From contig NC_084940.1 of assembly GCF_958298935.1 (NCBI RefSeq), forward strand, positions 4,742,001 to 4,806,000: DNA of 64,000 nt, given 5' to 3'. Made by a program: the position numbers and the translations under genes. Source of the stretch: Phragmites australis. Taxonomy: Eukaryota > Streptophyta > Magnoliopsida > Poales > Poaceae. This document shows, piece after piece, positions 43,600 through 55,858 of this stretch. How positions within the stretch are numbered: position 1 is the stretch's first letter; every line of letters starts with the position of its first letter. The notes beneath the pieces were generated by a model that was not told where the DNA came from, searched no databases, and saw only the letters and a list, made by a program, of their open reading frames with translations.

Positions 43600-46500
43600 A
43601 CCGGATTTATGGGCTGTTTTGGGCTCTTCTCTTTTTTAACAACTTCCAATGATTTTCTAATGTTCTCTTTTATGCACTGGAATTAATAATGTTTATAGCC
43701 CAAATAAAGGATGTTTAATGCATAAAATTATGATTAATTCTCTTTTCAAATTATAAATAATGGTAAAAAATTTTGGAGAATTTTACGACCAAATTTATGT
43801 AGGTGCATAATTACTTTATGACCAAAGTTGACTGTAATAATGCGATATTTTATGTGTTCATTCAATTTCTTTTCCATTTTCTGCCAAACGGTGATGCGGA
43901 TTAGAGTTTTAATTTATGCATGATTTTAATCAGACCAACGTAAGGTTATTTTCGTGCAAATTTTTCTTTATGATAAATTTTCTAATCAGGCCCAAATTTT
44001 CTCTCCAGCTCTTAACGCTTCCTCTGTTGCCGTCACAATTGACGGCATAGAGCAACTTACGGGGAATAACTTTCCCGCTTGGAAAGCTAAGGTGACTGTT
44101 GTCTTTGGAGTTTTGGACATTAACTATGCACTCAGGGTTGATGCTCCAACTGCTCCCACCATTGGCGTGGATAATTATGATGAACTAAAGAACACATATG
44201 ATGCACTTTGTGAGAAGTGGAAGCGGTCTAACCGTATGTCACTAATGATTATGAGGAACTCTATCTCAGAAGCTATAAGAGGAGCAATCCCAACCTTAGA
44301 AAAAGCTAAGACGTACTTAACATCCGTGGAGGAGCAATTCAAAGGTACTTCCAAGGTTTATACCAGTACATTAATTCAGAAGCTTCTCAACACTAAGTAC
44401 AATTATGGGCCCGACAGCATAAGAGAACACATCATGATAATGATAGACATAGTTGCCAAACTTAAGAGCATAGAAATGGAAATCTTTGACAGTTTACTTG
44501 TCCATTTCATTATGACCTCTCTCCCTCCTGAATTTTCTCCCTTTAATATTAACTACAATACTCAGAAAGGGAAATGGACCATGAGTGATTTGATCGCGAT
44601 GTGTGTCTAAGAGGAAGAGATGTTGAGGACTGAAAAGAAAGATTTTGTTAATCAAGTTAGCAGCCCCAGAAAGAAAAGAAAATTCTAATAATTTTAACTC
44701 TAAGAAGAAGTTGCATTTCCTCGCTAAGCACGACAAGACAGCAGAGAGCACCCAAGGCACCTGCTCCTTCTGCTCTTGCCTCTCAAGAATCTAAGGATGA
44801 CGGATGTCACTTCTACCACAAGAAGGACCACTACAAGAAAGACTTTGTTGGCTTCCTGAAGTAACTCGCAAAGAAGAGTAATGATTTAATAATATTTATT
44901 GATAAATATCTTTATATTGATTTCTCTCTTAATTACTGATGGATTGACTTAGGTGCCACTATGCAAGTTACCAACTCCTTACAGGAATTCCTTACCGCGA
45001 GAATGTTAGGAAAGGGGGAGCGAAGTCTTAGAGTGACCAACGGGAAGGAAGCTGAAGTCGAGGCTGTTGGATCACTTCCCTTAGTCCTTGATAGTGGTTT
45101 CACTCTTAGACTTAATAATGTAGTTTATGTTCCTACCATGAGAAGGAATCTCATTTCAGTTTATATGTTAGATGATAATGGTTTTCATTGTAATTTTGAA
45201 GATAATAAGTGCATTCTTAAGTTTAATTTAGATGGTATTGGTTTTGTCATCCGATAAGATAAACTTTATATGCTTCCTCTTAATAACATCTGTGTCTATG
45301 AATGTATGTGATGTAAGCTATAAGAGAAAATGAAGTACAATTAATGAGACTTCTTTGAAATTGTTGTTTAGGCCACATTTCGATGGGGAGAATGAAATGT
45401 CTCATTAAGGAAGATAATCTCCAACCATTAGACTTCTCTTACTCTGACAACTACATAGATTGCATTAAAGGAAAATACGTTAAACAAATAAAGAAGGGGG
45501 CCACTCGGAGCATAGGATCATTATAATTAATTCATACAAACATCTGCAGTCCTTTTCCTGTGACATGGTTTTGATTCATTCATTACCTTCAGAGATGATT
45601 TCTTCCGTTACAGTAACATCTACCCCATTAAAGATTGATCTGAGTCTCTCAATAAATTTAAGATATTTAAGACTGTGGTAGAAAATCAGCACAACCTAAA
45701 TATTAAAGTAGTGAGATCGGATCGCCGGGGAGTGTATTATGGGAGACATGCCCCATATGAGCAAATCTCTGATCCCTTTGCCAGATTTCTTCAAGAAAAT
45801 AGCATAGTAGTCCAATATTCTACACCTGGTGAACCTCAGTAAAACAAGGTAGCTGAGAGATACAACCGCACGTTTATGGACATGGTAGGAAATATGCTCA
45901 GCTATTCTAGATTACCAGTTGAATTATGGATGGAGGCACTTAAGATAGTCACACATATTCTTAATCGAGTTTCCAGTAAATCAGTTTCAAAACCACCTTA
46001 TGAATTATGGACTAGGAGAAAGCCATCGTTAAAGTAGTTACGTGTATGGGGCTGTGCTGTTGAAGCTAAAGTTTTTAAACCACATATTGGAAAATTAGAT
46101 CCTAAGACAGTTAATTGTCACTTTATCGGTTATCCCGAGAGATCGAAGGGGTATTATTTTTACTGTCCACATAGGATCACTAAGTTTGTTGAAATAAGAC
46201 ACACTGTATTTCTTGAGAACGGGGATCTAGAGCCCAGGAAAGTTGATCTTAAAAAAGTGGGTTTATGTTCCTACACCGCTGATCCAAGAGTCTTACATCC
46301 CTGTACCACAAGTGATTGCACCTTTAGTAGAAACTAACGTCAGTGCACCTCCTGTTGGGGTCTCTGAAATTCCTAATGTTACACCTAACGATGAGCCTCA
46401 GTAGTCCCATGCAGTACTCAGTCCTGCAAGACCTAACAAACCGATCAGAAAATGACAACGCGATAGGAGACCTGCCATCTTGAATGATTACGTTATCTAT

Positions 46501-47056
46501 ATGAATGAGAATGTAAGAAAGATAGAGGATCCTAACTCATATAAAGAGGCTATGATGAGTGACTATTCACCTGAGTGTCTTAATGCTCTAAAGGACGAAT
46601 TAAATTCTATGAGTGATAATGATATATGGGATCTAGTAGAAATCTCTAATAGGGCCAAAATAGTAGGGTGTAAATAGATCTATAAAACAAAGCATGAATC
46701 TAAGTGGAACATCGAAAGGTTCAAAGCAAGCCTCGTAGCTAAAGGCTTCTTGCAAAGAGAAGGGATTGACTATAATGAAACTTTCTCTCATGTATCAAGT
46801 AAAGATACCTTCAGAATAATTATGATGCTTGTAGCGCATTATGATTTAGAGTTGCATTAGATGAATATAAAGATGGCATTCTTTAATGGTGACTTGGAAG
46901 AAAATGTTTATATAGCTTAGCCGGAAGGTTTTGTCGTGGAAGGCAAGTAACATTTGGGATATCACTTTTAAAAATTGATTTATGGTCTAAAGCAAGCTTC
47001 TCTGTAGTGGTATCTCAATAGTTATACCCTTGCTTAGAAGGAATTCTAAGATATGA

Positions 47057-49506
47057 ATGGCACTTCCGGTTAACATGAAACTGATACAAGATGAACTTGA
47101 GCTTATTAATGCATTTCTCAAGGAAATTGGCATGAAGGACTACAATGGTGAAGTAATCGAAACTTGTACAAAGCAAGTCCGAAGGTTGGCGTATGACATG
47201 GAAGACATTGTGGATCAGTTATGTATGTTGTTGGTCAAAACCAACAGAAAGGGTTATGGGCATACGTGAAGAAACATTTCAAGAAATATCAATCATTATG
47301 TACACTTGATGAAATTGCGACCAAAGCAGATATTGTAGGATCAATTATACTCTAATAAGACAATCAGAGGGGGTGAATAATTGCAGAAACCAAATTCAAG
47401 GATTAATTCATCCAAATCGAAAATCGATTTAAACTCGGTATTCCACTCAAAATAGATTATACATGCTCTAGTAAAAACAATATAGAGAAAGATCTGCTGG
47501 TCCGATTTCCCTAAAATTTGGACAGCTAAAACTATATTCAAATACAAAACTAACACAACAAGAATAAAGTCAATCGGATATATGGATAAATAATTATGCC
47601 TATTCAAAGCAGTCTATATCAATCAGAATCGAGTAGATCAAAACCTAGTCGAGTTGACCAAAAAACTACTCGAGATCAAACCAAAACCACTTGAAATTTT
47701 CTCAAATAAAACACTAGATATTCTAGAAAGGTTTTGAATGTATTAAACCAAGATGAAATTTGATAGAAACACGAAATTAATCAAAAATCAAAACCAAATA
47801 CACACAATATGTAACAGAAAGAAAATTCCAAATCAACAACTCATCAACTTACAAAACTTGATTTTCATTGTGAGTTTACAAGATGCATGTCCAGAGCATC
47901 CAACAAAGATTTCCACGAAATCTTAAAACCTAGACAGATCTACTCACTAGATCAAAAGTCTAAATCTAATCTCGTTCTTGGCGCTCCTTACCCTAACCGA
48001 GACCCTCTCAATATATAGCCCTCCAAACTGTACTTGGTTTGAAAACAACTTTGTATCCTACCCGGACACAAACCATACCAAGACACGTCCACCCATAACC
48101 GAATCCAACTTGTGCTTAAGTCCAACTCAGACTAGCACTCGATTCCTTATGGGACTAGACTCTTCGACCAATCAAATCACAACCTGACCTTACCATGTAC
48201 TCAAACGACTCCATCATATGAACACACAATCTGTTGCCCACGACCTCACGTACATTTGCCCTTCTCTGCAACGCACCTAGTCGCACACATGCAACCTTGT
48301 CTTCACGTACACTGTTCTCTAGCCCAAACGTCTCGTATGACATCCTCGATCACTACGATCTCAATTCCTCCTGAACCTAGTCGCTGAACTTCAGTTCCTC
48401 CCAGAACTTAGTTCGTCGATCCGTCATCGACCATGTTTACCTTCAAGCAACACCTGCACATGAATCAACAAACATGTACGAACACAAGTCCTTCCCAACT
48501 TAACTCAAGATCAGTTCACACAACATTACTCACACGAGTATATTGCATCACTTCTACGCTAACACCAGCGTATAAGCATATCTAAGCTGTAACTTAGTAA
48601 CTCATAAACATTATCCTAATGTCTTTAAGCTAAATCACTTTGCTCTGTCAATTTCATCATCCAAACTATTTTTTATCACATGATCTCACAGATACGATAA
48701 ACAAAGAGCTTATGGAACTTTAAAAAAGAATAGGCCACTGGATCAAACCAATATCTGGTGTGAGTTATATTCCTACAACAAACTATGATAGCGAACAACA
48801 ACTATATCATCCTGGACATGATCATTCACTCAATGATGATGAACTTGTAGGAATTGACAAAATTAGTGAAATCTTGATTAAGTCATTGCATCTGGAAGAT
48901 TGTTCTCTTCGGATCATTGTTGTTTTTTGGTATAGGTGGCCTCGGGAAAAGCACACTCGTCAATAATGTCTAAAAAAAGAGGAACTATTATCCAATTTTA
49001 ATTTCCATGCCTGGGTTTCTGTCTCTCAGTCATATAAAATTAATGATATTTGGAGAAACATGCTGAAAGAAATCCATGGAAATGACAATAGAGCATTTGA
49101 TATTGGAAGTATGAACAGTGCAGAACTAAGAGTGGAACTGTGAAAAATTTTGGATGAAAAGAGGTACTTGATCATATTGGATGATGTCTGGACAACTGAA
49201 GTTCCTTTGAAGATCAGAGTTGCTCTTGTCGATAATGGCCTGGGAAGCAGAGTAATAATCATGACAATAATTGAGGAAATAGCTTCAATAGCTGAGGATG
49301 GTTGTAAGATCAAGGTAGAGCCTCTAAATGACCATGATGCATGGCTTCTATTTTGCAGGAAGGCATTTCTAAAGATTAAAAATCATATCGGCCCCTCAGA
49401 ACTACATCATTGTGGTAAAGACATAGTGGAGAAGTGTGATGGATTGCCGTTAGCTCTTGTGGCAATAGGGAGTTTGTTGTCCCTCAAAACAAGGAATAAT
49501 AAATAA
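47057..49506 (+). pseudogene. CC-NB-ARC (NLR) resistance gene pseudogene, split
   Basis: NLRs are intracellular immune receptors. The Rx-type coiled-coil part reads MALPVNMKLIQDELELINAF and RRLAYDMEDIVDQL, then loses frame near 47225. After a 1.36-kb insertion the sequence resumes (GHWIKPISGVSYIP). The NB-ARC follows with IGGLGKSTLVNN (P-loop; reached only after a one-base shift in the T run near 48925), NFHAWVSVSQSYKINDIW (RNBS-A), YLIILDDVW (kinase 2), GSRVIIMT (RNBS-B) and CDGLPLALVAIGSLLS (GLPL). Stops occur at about 48968 and 49141. Homology ends at 49506, so the ARC2/MHD region and all LRRs are missing. The 5' side abuts truncated Copia DNA. Confidence 0.88.
47334..48690. mobile_element. 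solo-LTR-like insertion in the NLR pseudogene
   Basis: The 1357-bp insert starts TGTAGGATCA and ends TGATCTCACA (short inverted ends, TG...CA). It is bracketed by GATAT (47329-47333) and GATAC (48691-48695), a 5-bp target duplication with one mismatch. It interrupts the NLR reading between TKAD and TINKEL. No ORF with homology lies inside. Confidence 0.72.
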
Positions 49507-49519
49507 TAGAGGTGAGAAA

Positions 49520-50330
49520 CCAAGTTAAAATGTGTCTTGATTTATATGTGATGAGTAATTGATAAGGTTGTCGAGTTTTGGATTTTTTGAGTTTGGTTTG
49601 AGTATTTTGATTATGGACTAACTGAAGTCGGAGTTGGAGAAATATATTTGCTTGTCTTATAGTGTGCAGGTGACGGATGCAACTTGGTGGTCGATAGCGG
49701 GTGATCGGAGCTAAGCGGATGTTTGGTGCCGAACAATCAAGGAGGTTAGGCGGAGTCAAGGGTGACCCTAGCTATACACGTGGAGATCAAGCAAAACATG
49801 AAACAGAGGATGGAGATGGGATATTAACAAAGTCAAGTGAAAGAAATGCCGGTGCAAGTGACAAGGCGGCCTGAGAGATCAGGAGTGGGAGAGACTTGCC
49901 AGCGGTTATTATTGCAAGATGAAGTACACATGTTGATATCAGAGCACTTGCTTAAGGTGTAAGCAAGTGGTGAGTCACGCTTTGAGAAGCGTGCAAAGGG
50001 TTTCACGATGGGGCCTCAAAACTGTGGGAGAATTGGATGAGTATGTGGCAACATCACGAAGCTTGCGTTGAGATGAAACTAAGTCGTGAAGGCATCGTGA
50101 CTGTTGGATGAATGGAGCAAGAAATTGACCAAAATGCTCTCGGTGGTAGGTAAAAGTGTACTACAAGAGAGGGATATTTTGATAACAAGCTAGAAAACTT
50201 AGAGATCAAGTTTTATAGGCTTGTAAATAGAGGGATAGGACTATGAGAGAGTTTGAACCTGCCACTTGAGTCTCTTGTGCTACCCATTTGAGATAGGGCT
50301 AGTGCTAGGGTTCTGAGGAGAGAAAGATGA
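49520..50330. repeat. dispersed LTR-like repeat, inverted relative to 62.3-63.7 kb
   Basis: The stretch AGTGTGCAGGTGACGGATGC...GATCAGGAGTGGGAGAGACTTG...AAGTGGTGAGTCACGCTTTGAG is matched, as reverse complement, by 63310-63690 (CTCAAAGCGTGACTCACAA, CAAGTCTCTCCCACTCCTGA). It truncates the NLR at its 3' side. Confidence 0.7.
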
Positions 50331-51650
50331 GTGCTAAGATTATATCCAGGGTTAATCCCTGATAATAATTTTAGGTATGCTGAACAGTGGGTGTGTGAAT
50401 GATGTTTCAGAAACTAGATGTGTGTGTAGACGGTGAGCTCAGAGACATAGGGAGTTATATAGGTTCGGACCGGATAAGCCCTACGTCCTGTGTGTTATGG
50501 AGGATCTCAGTTGATTACATATGATATTCTAGCTGGTTGTCAGACTTGATCTCTCTCATACAAATGGGGTCCTCATCCATTTATAGTCGGGAGGAGGAGA
50601 ACTTACATATGGGTCTAAACAGATAACCTCAGTTCATCCTAATATCTAACCCAAACCATCATTATGGAGGACAAGGCGTGCCCACTTGTTCTGAAGGCTC
50701 CGTATATCCTGTCGCCATGCGCCGTCATGCTAGCTTAAAAAGTCCCACTCCGCAACATTCAATGCTACGGGACGGGACAATGCACTTCTGCACCGTCCCT
50801 GTCCACTTGCCTGGTCGGGCTGCTGATGACATCCCATCTGTCGTGCGCCGCTGTGTTGGTCTACAATGTTCTGCCCCGCGGCATTTAATGCTACGGGACG
50901 GGACAATGCCCCTCTGTGCCGTCCATTACTTCATCCGCTGGAGCTGGCGCTTGAGGAAGAAAAACACTTGAGTGCATGTCAATAAATATGCTTTAGACAT
51001 GTTGTGTCAAATCTGACCCTGCGACCAGTAGGGCTAGTCGCGGGTTTATGTGATGGCATAGGGAGACTGGTCGCGTATACGTTATACTGGTCGCTGGAGC
51101 CATATCCTGGTCGCACGATCGACCAGTTTTTGGGAAATATACACCTCTAGTCGTTAAGTCATCGATGGGGTCCGTTAACCAGGGTACCCTTTTACTCAAT
51201 ACACCGACAATAGCCCTAAAGCCTCCCCGTGACTGTGGTCTGGCCTGGTCGTGCCACTTGGGTCTCGGGCATACGTAGTTCGTCCAAGGAGTGGTCGTTG
51301 ATGCTGTCAGTCCTCAAAGTTCAACTCTGAACTTCGCTTCATGTGAGGAGGTTTATGTGTCCTGAGAGAGAAAAGAGGGTACGAGAGAGACATTAATTGC
51401 CGCTGGATTTGAATGGTTCCTTCTATGCGCCTCCTCGGGTTTTGAGCGGTTTGAATGCCGCGCTGGTTGGGGCGCCTGAAATCTTTTAAAGAACGAGTGT
51501 TTGATGGTCTTTTGATCCACTCCTAGCCTTCCTTCTTACTTTCAGACCTTTAGTGCTTAGTGTCCGTTCGTCTCTATTCCGTCCCGTATTCTGTTCCGTA
51601 GCGTTCTACTAATACGAGCCACATACTTTGTTAGGCAAGGTGGCAGTTGT
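50331..51650. repeat. unclassified LTR-like repeat DNA
   Basis: Features typical of grass LTRs occur without a coding region: AGGTTCGGACCGG and a duplicated GCTACGGGACGGGACAATGC at 50751 and 50890. ACTGGTCGC/GACCAGT words repeat at 51008-51130. Borders not determined. Confidence 0.4.
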
Positions 51651-52457
51651 CCGGTCAGCATATAAATAGAGTTTTTTTAAAATATTTTACTCGTGTTTAG
51701 CGGCACCCTTGTTCCTAAGAGCGCCAGAGCAGCCACAATGCCAAGTAACAGTGGGGATCATGAAGCGTGGACATGGATTGTTGTTGTTATCAGGAACATT
51801 GGGCACACATCACTAGTGGAGAGACGAGACGGACGTGCCAACCGCAGCAGAGAGGAGCGTACGATCGATCAGGCGGCGAATCATTCCAAAAGGATGGCAC
51901 CTGGACGTTAACCACCAGCCTGATGAATGCGAATGCCCAATCATTGGCAAGTGGAAAAGAACATCTGTTTGGAACTTTGGATCCGGACAAATAGATAGCG
52001 TATTTCCCAGGTAGCACTTAAAAGCGGTGTTAGTGGACACGGATAAGGGTGTCAAAAATCCAATTCGAATTTAAATATTTAATTTGATAAAAAAAATTGA
52101 ACATATAAAATTTAAATTAGATTTTAACATGATTGTCGGAATCTGATTAGGATTCAAGATGTTTAGATACGGATGTCTAAGGTAACGATGCTTAAAAGCA
52201 ATCCACGAGTTCGGTTCGGGACACAGGAATGCAGATTCCCTGAACTATTATACTGTCGAGACTGACTTTGAGATCGTGCAGAAATCTTGGCTAGAATTGC
52301 ATTCTCAGGTTAATAATGTACAAGGGCCAAATACATCTAAGTACAACATCACTAGCAGTACATATTTCGAGACCTTAGCTGATCAACAAACTGTTCACGG
52401 CGTGCTAAATGCTAAGATTTACTAAGCTCACTACACTCGCAAAAATTTTGCAACCTG
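51651..52457. other. intergenic, 3' flank of the receptor kinase gene
   Basis: No gene recognised. Short open frames at 51690-52055 lack family features. Confidence 0.5.
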
Positions 52458-55400
52458 TCAGGCGGAGTAGTCCGACACGGCGAACGAGCAGCTCGACGAC
52501 GGGCCCCCCGAGTAGTGCGCGCTCCGCACCGGTGACGCCGCCAGGGCCGGCGCAGGCGCGGCAGCAGACGCCGCGGACGGCTGCTGCTTCGCGCCCTCCC
52601 CGGCCGCCGCGGGGCGCCTAATCTCCTTAAGAAGCGCCACGACGTCCTTCATCGCGGGCCGGTCGTCCGCGCGGCGCGACACGCAGAGCGCGGCCACGGA
52701 CAGCACCTGCCGCATCTCGTCCGCGTACGCCTCAGCCGCGCTGCCCCCGAGCCGCGCATCCAGGAGCTCGGACGCGTCGCGCTTCGCCTGCACGTGCTCG
52801 CGCACCCACTGCACCAGGTGCGCCCCGCCCGGCAGCGTCGGGTCCAAGGGGTGCCGTCCCGTCAGGATCTCCAGCACCACCACGCCGAAGCTGTACACGT
52901 CGCTCTTCTCGCTGATCCGCTGCATCGACGCGTACTCTGCTTGCGCAGAAAGTACATTTAAAATGTCAGGATAATTCTTGAAAAATGTACTGACCGTGGA
53001 ATTATGAATAAGTGAACGAAAGATGTAGTGAAATTCTGACCTGGCGCGATGTAGCCATACGAGCCGGCGATGCGGGGATGCTTGGTGGTGTCGAGCTTGG
53101 AGGACGCCGCGGACAGGACGCGGGCGAGGCCGAAGTCGGCAAGGTATGGCTCGTACGCGGGGCCAAGCAGCACGTTCATGGATTTGATGTCGCCGTGCAG
53201 GATGGCCGGCACGCAATCGTGGTGTAGGTACGCGACGGCGTGCGCGATTCCGAGCGCGACCTCGTAGCGCGCCCCCCACTCGTCCGCCGGCGTGCCCTTG
53301 GCGAGGCCGCCGCGGAGGAGGCCGCTGAGGCTGCCGTTGGGGAGGTAACTGTAGAACAGCAGCCGGGTACCGCCGTTCGCGGCCCAGCCGAGGAGCCGCA
53401 CGATGTTGCGATGGCGGATGGAGCCCAGCGCGGCGATCTCGCTGCGGAACGCGGCGGACGTCGCCGCGTCCGACGACCACATCTTCTTGACGGCGAGGGT
53501 GTAGCCGTTCGGGGTGTCCACCTTGTACACGATCCCCGAGCTGCCGGTGCCGATCACGTTCGCGGACGTCAGCCCGCGGAGCACGTCGTCCATGGTGATG
53601 TCGAGCTTCTGGTACAGCGTGACCTCCCACGTGCCTTCTCCGTGGATGATGCGGCCGCCGCCGCCGCGGTGCGTGCGGGCGAGCATGTAGGTAGCGGCCA
53701 TCAGGAGTAGCGCGCTGACAGCGGCTAGTAGGGATATGGCTATCTTCAATAAGGAGATGGAACCGCGCCGGGATGACTCGTCAGAGCCATCGCCGACGAC
53801 GAGGTGGCGGTTGCCGGCGAGGTTGCTGAGGGGCAACTTCTGGAAGAATGGAGTGTTTGGGAGCTCGCCGGAGAAGGCATTGAAGGAGATGTTGAGCGTA
53901 ACAAGGTTCTGCAACGCGGCAAGCGGCTCAAGGCCCCCGGACAGCTCGTTGTGCGACAGGTCGAGGCTGCCGAGCTTGTCAAGCCCGGCGAATTGTGATG
54001 GTATCTCCCCGGAGAGCCTGTTGCAGCTGAGGTTCAGCGAAATCTCCAGCGATGGAAGTATTCCCAACTCCGGAGGGATGCCTCCGGTGAAAGCATTACC
54101 GCCGAGGTCCAGCAACTGGAGCTTCTCGCAAGAACCGAGCTCCGGGGGTACGGAGCCGGTCAGGCGGTTCTTTCCCAAGTACAGCTTCGTCAGCTCCGGC
54201 ATTGACCCGATGCTGGAGCTCAAGGGCCCGGCGAGCTGGTTGTCGGAGACGTCAATGAGCTGGAGACTGCGTGGCAAGGTGTCCGGCAATGCGCCGGACA
54301 GAGCATTTGCGTGTAGGTCGAGGAACTCGAGGCTGGCACACCCCGAAATGGCTGCAGGCACCGGGCCGACAAGTTGGTTCTCGCTCATGTCGAGGAAGTT
54401 GAGGTTCTTGAGGTTGCCCATCTCGGCGGGTATGGTGCCGGACAGCCGGTTGCCGTTGAGACGGAGCCGATAGAGATTGGTACAGTTGCCAATGTCCGGC
54501 GGTATGAACCCGGACAGCTCGTTGTTCAGTAGCAGTAGCTTCGTTAAGTTCTGGAGCCTGAACAGCTCCTTCGGGATCGGGCCGGTGAGGTTGTTGTACG
54601 ACAGGTCCACCGCCTGCAGGCTCGGGCACTCGGCGAGCCTAGTTGGCACGCCGCCGGTGAGCTGGTTCTTCCACGCGTAGAACAGGGTGAGGTTGCGCAG
54701 CCTCGGGAAGTCGATGCGGATCTCCCCGGACAGCGCGTTGTTGTCGACCTCGATGTCCGTCAGCGACATGCAGTTGGAGAGCTCCGGCGGGATGGCGCCG
54801 GTCAGCTGGTTCGTGCTCAGCTGCAACTGCTGGAGATTAGGCAGCCCGCCCAAACTCGCCGGTATACTGCCGGTGATGGAATTCAGCGACAGGTCAATGA
54901 GTGTGAGCTCCTTGCACTGCCCGATCTCCGGCGGAATCGTGCCGACAAGCTGGTTCTGCCACAGAAGCAGCGTTTGCAGCTTCCGGAGCTGGCCGAGCTG
55001 CGCTGGTATCGGGCCGGAGAGAGAATTCTGGTACAGGTACAGGCTGGTGAGCTCGGTGCAGTTGCCAATGGACTCCGGGATCCGGCCGGAGAGCAAAGTG
55101 GTGTAGATGGCAATTGTTTGGATCTTCTTGAGCTGCCCGATCGTCTCCGGGAGGCTCCCGGAGACGCCGGTCTCCGCTAGGCCGAGCATGGTGAGATCGC
55201 TGCAGCCTCCGATCTCCGGCGGCAACGGGCCCTTCATCCCTTGGTTCCCGCCCGCGCGGAGCACCTGCAGCTTCTTCAGGTTGCCAATGCTCGCCGGGAT
55301 CGGCCCGCTCAGCTCGTTGTCGTAGAGCGCGAGGTACGTCAGGCTCGTGAGGTTGCCGATGTCTTCGGGGATGGCGCCGCGCAGGGAGTTGGAGTTGAGC

Positions 55401-55858
55401 GCTAGCGACTCGAGCTTCGCGAGCCAGCAGAGCTCGGCGGGGATCGCGCCGGTGAGCTGGTTCTTACTGAGGTCAACGGTGGTCAGCTCGCCGTACTCGC
55501 CAAACTCCTTGGGTATCGCGCCGGTGAGGTTCGTGCCGGACAGCACCAGTGTCTTCAGCGACGACGCCAGCGGCTGAAGGTTCGCGGGGAGCGGGCCCTG
55601 CAGGTCGACCGACGTGATGCTCAGCCCGACGACGTCGCCGCGCGCGTTGCACGACACGCCGAACCACCGGCACGGGCTCGCGTCCGCGGCGCGCCACGAC
55701 GCCAGCGCGCCGGCCGCCGGCCGCAGCGAGTCCTTCCATTGGAGCAGCACCTGGCCCTGCTCGTTGACGCAATGGCACGGCGAGATCAGCAGCAGCGCGC
55801 AGGCGAGCGATACGAGAAGCGCGAGCCTCAATGTGACGGAGTTGAACCGCGGCGGCAT
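52458..55858 (-). CDS. LRR receptor-like kinase, RGI/RGFR type (subfamily XI)
   Basis: Two exons, 55858-53041 and 52936-52458, join at APE in YIAPEYASMQRISEKSDVYSFG (shown in part), giving 1098 residues. Order: signal peptide (LALLVSLACALLLISPCHC), LRR cap with CRWFGVSC, then over 20 LRRs (for example LVGTIPPEIGQCKELTLIDL) to about residue 690. A transmembrane helix (LLKIAISLLAAVSALLLM) and kinase follow. The kinase has the glycine loop IGTGSSGIVYK, Lys in LAVKKMW, HGDIKSMNVLL and DFGLARVL. HGD in place of HRD makes it a non-RD kinase. The sequence recalls Arabidopsis At4g26540/At5g56040 (RGI3/RGI4, receptors of root meristem growth factor peptides), from memory. An upstream in-frame ATG would add residues before the signal peptide, so I chose 55858. 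The C-terminal ~45 residues are Ala/Pro/Ser rich. No damage. Confidence 0.93.

Larger units (their letters stand above)
40398..47040 (+). mobile_element. decayed Copia-type LTR retrotransposon
   Basis: The order LTR-PBS-leader-gag-protease-integrase-RT on the + strand fits Copia. Gag (43954-44610) has ITGNNF-type LTGNNFPAWKAKV and LNTKYNYGPDSIREHI. A protease/pre-integrase piece (44961-45257) has VTNSLQEFLTAR and NNVVYVPTMRRNLISV. The integrase core (about 45690-46050) and the RT start (46480-47015, KDELNSMSDNDIWDLV and DYNETFSHVSSKDTFRIIM) are full of stops and shifts. RT stops short at about 47015-47040, next to the NLR fragment. RNase H and the 3' LTR are missing. A solo LTR of another family is nested in its leader. 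Confidence 0.8.

Noticed and set aside
53240..55577. Multiple + strand frames across the receptor kinase
   Set aside because: Shadows of the LRR coding repeats on the opposite strand.
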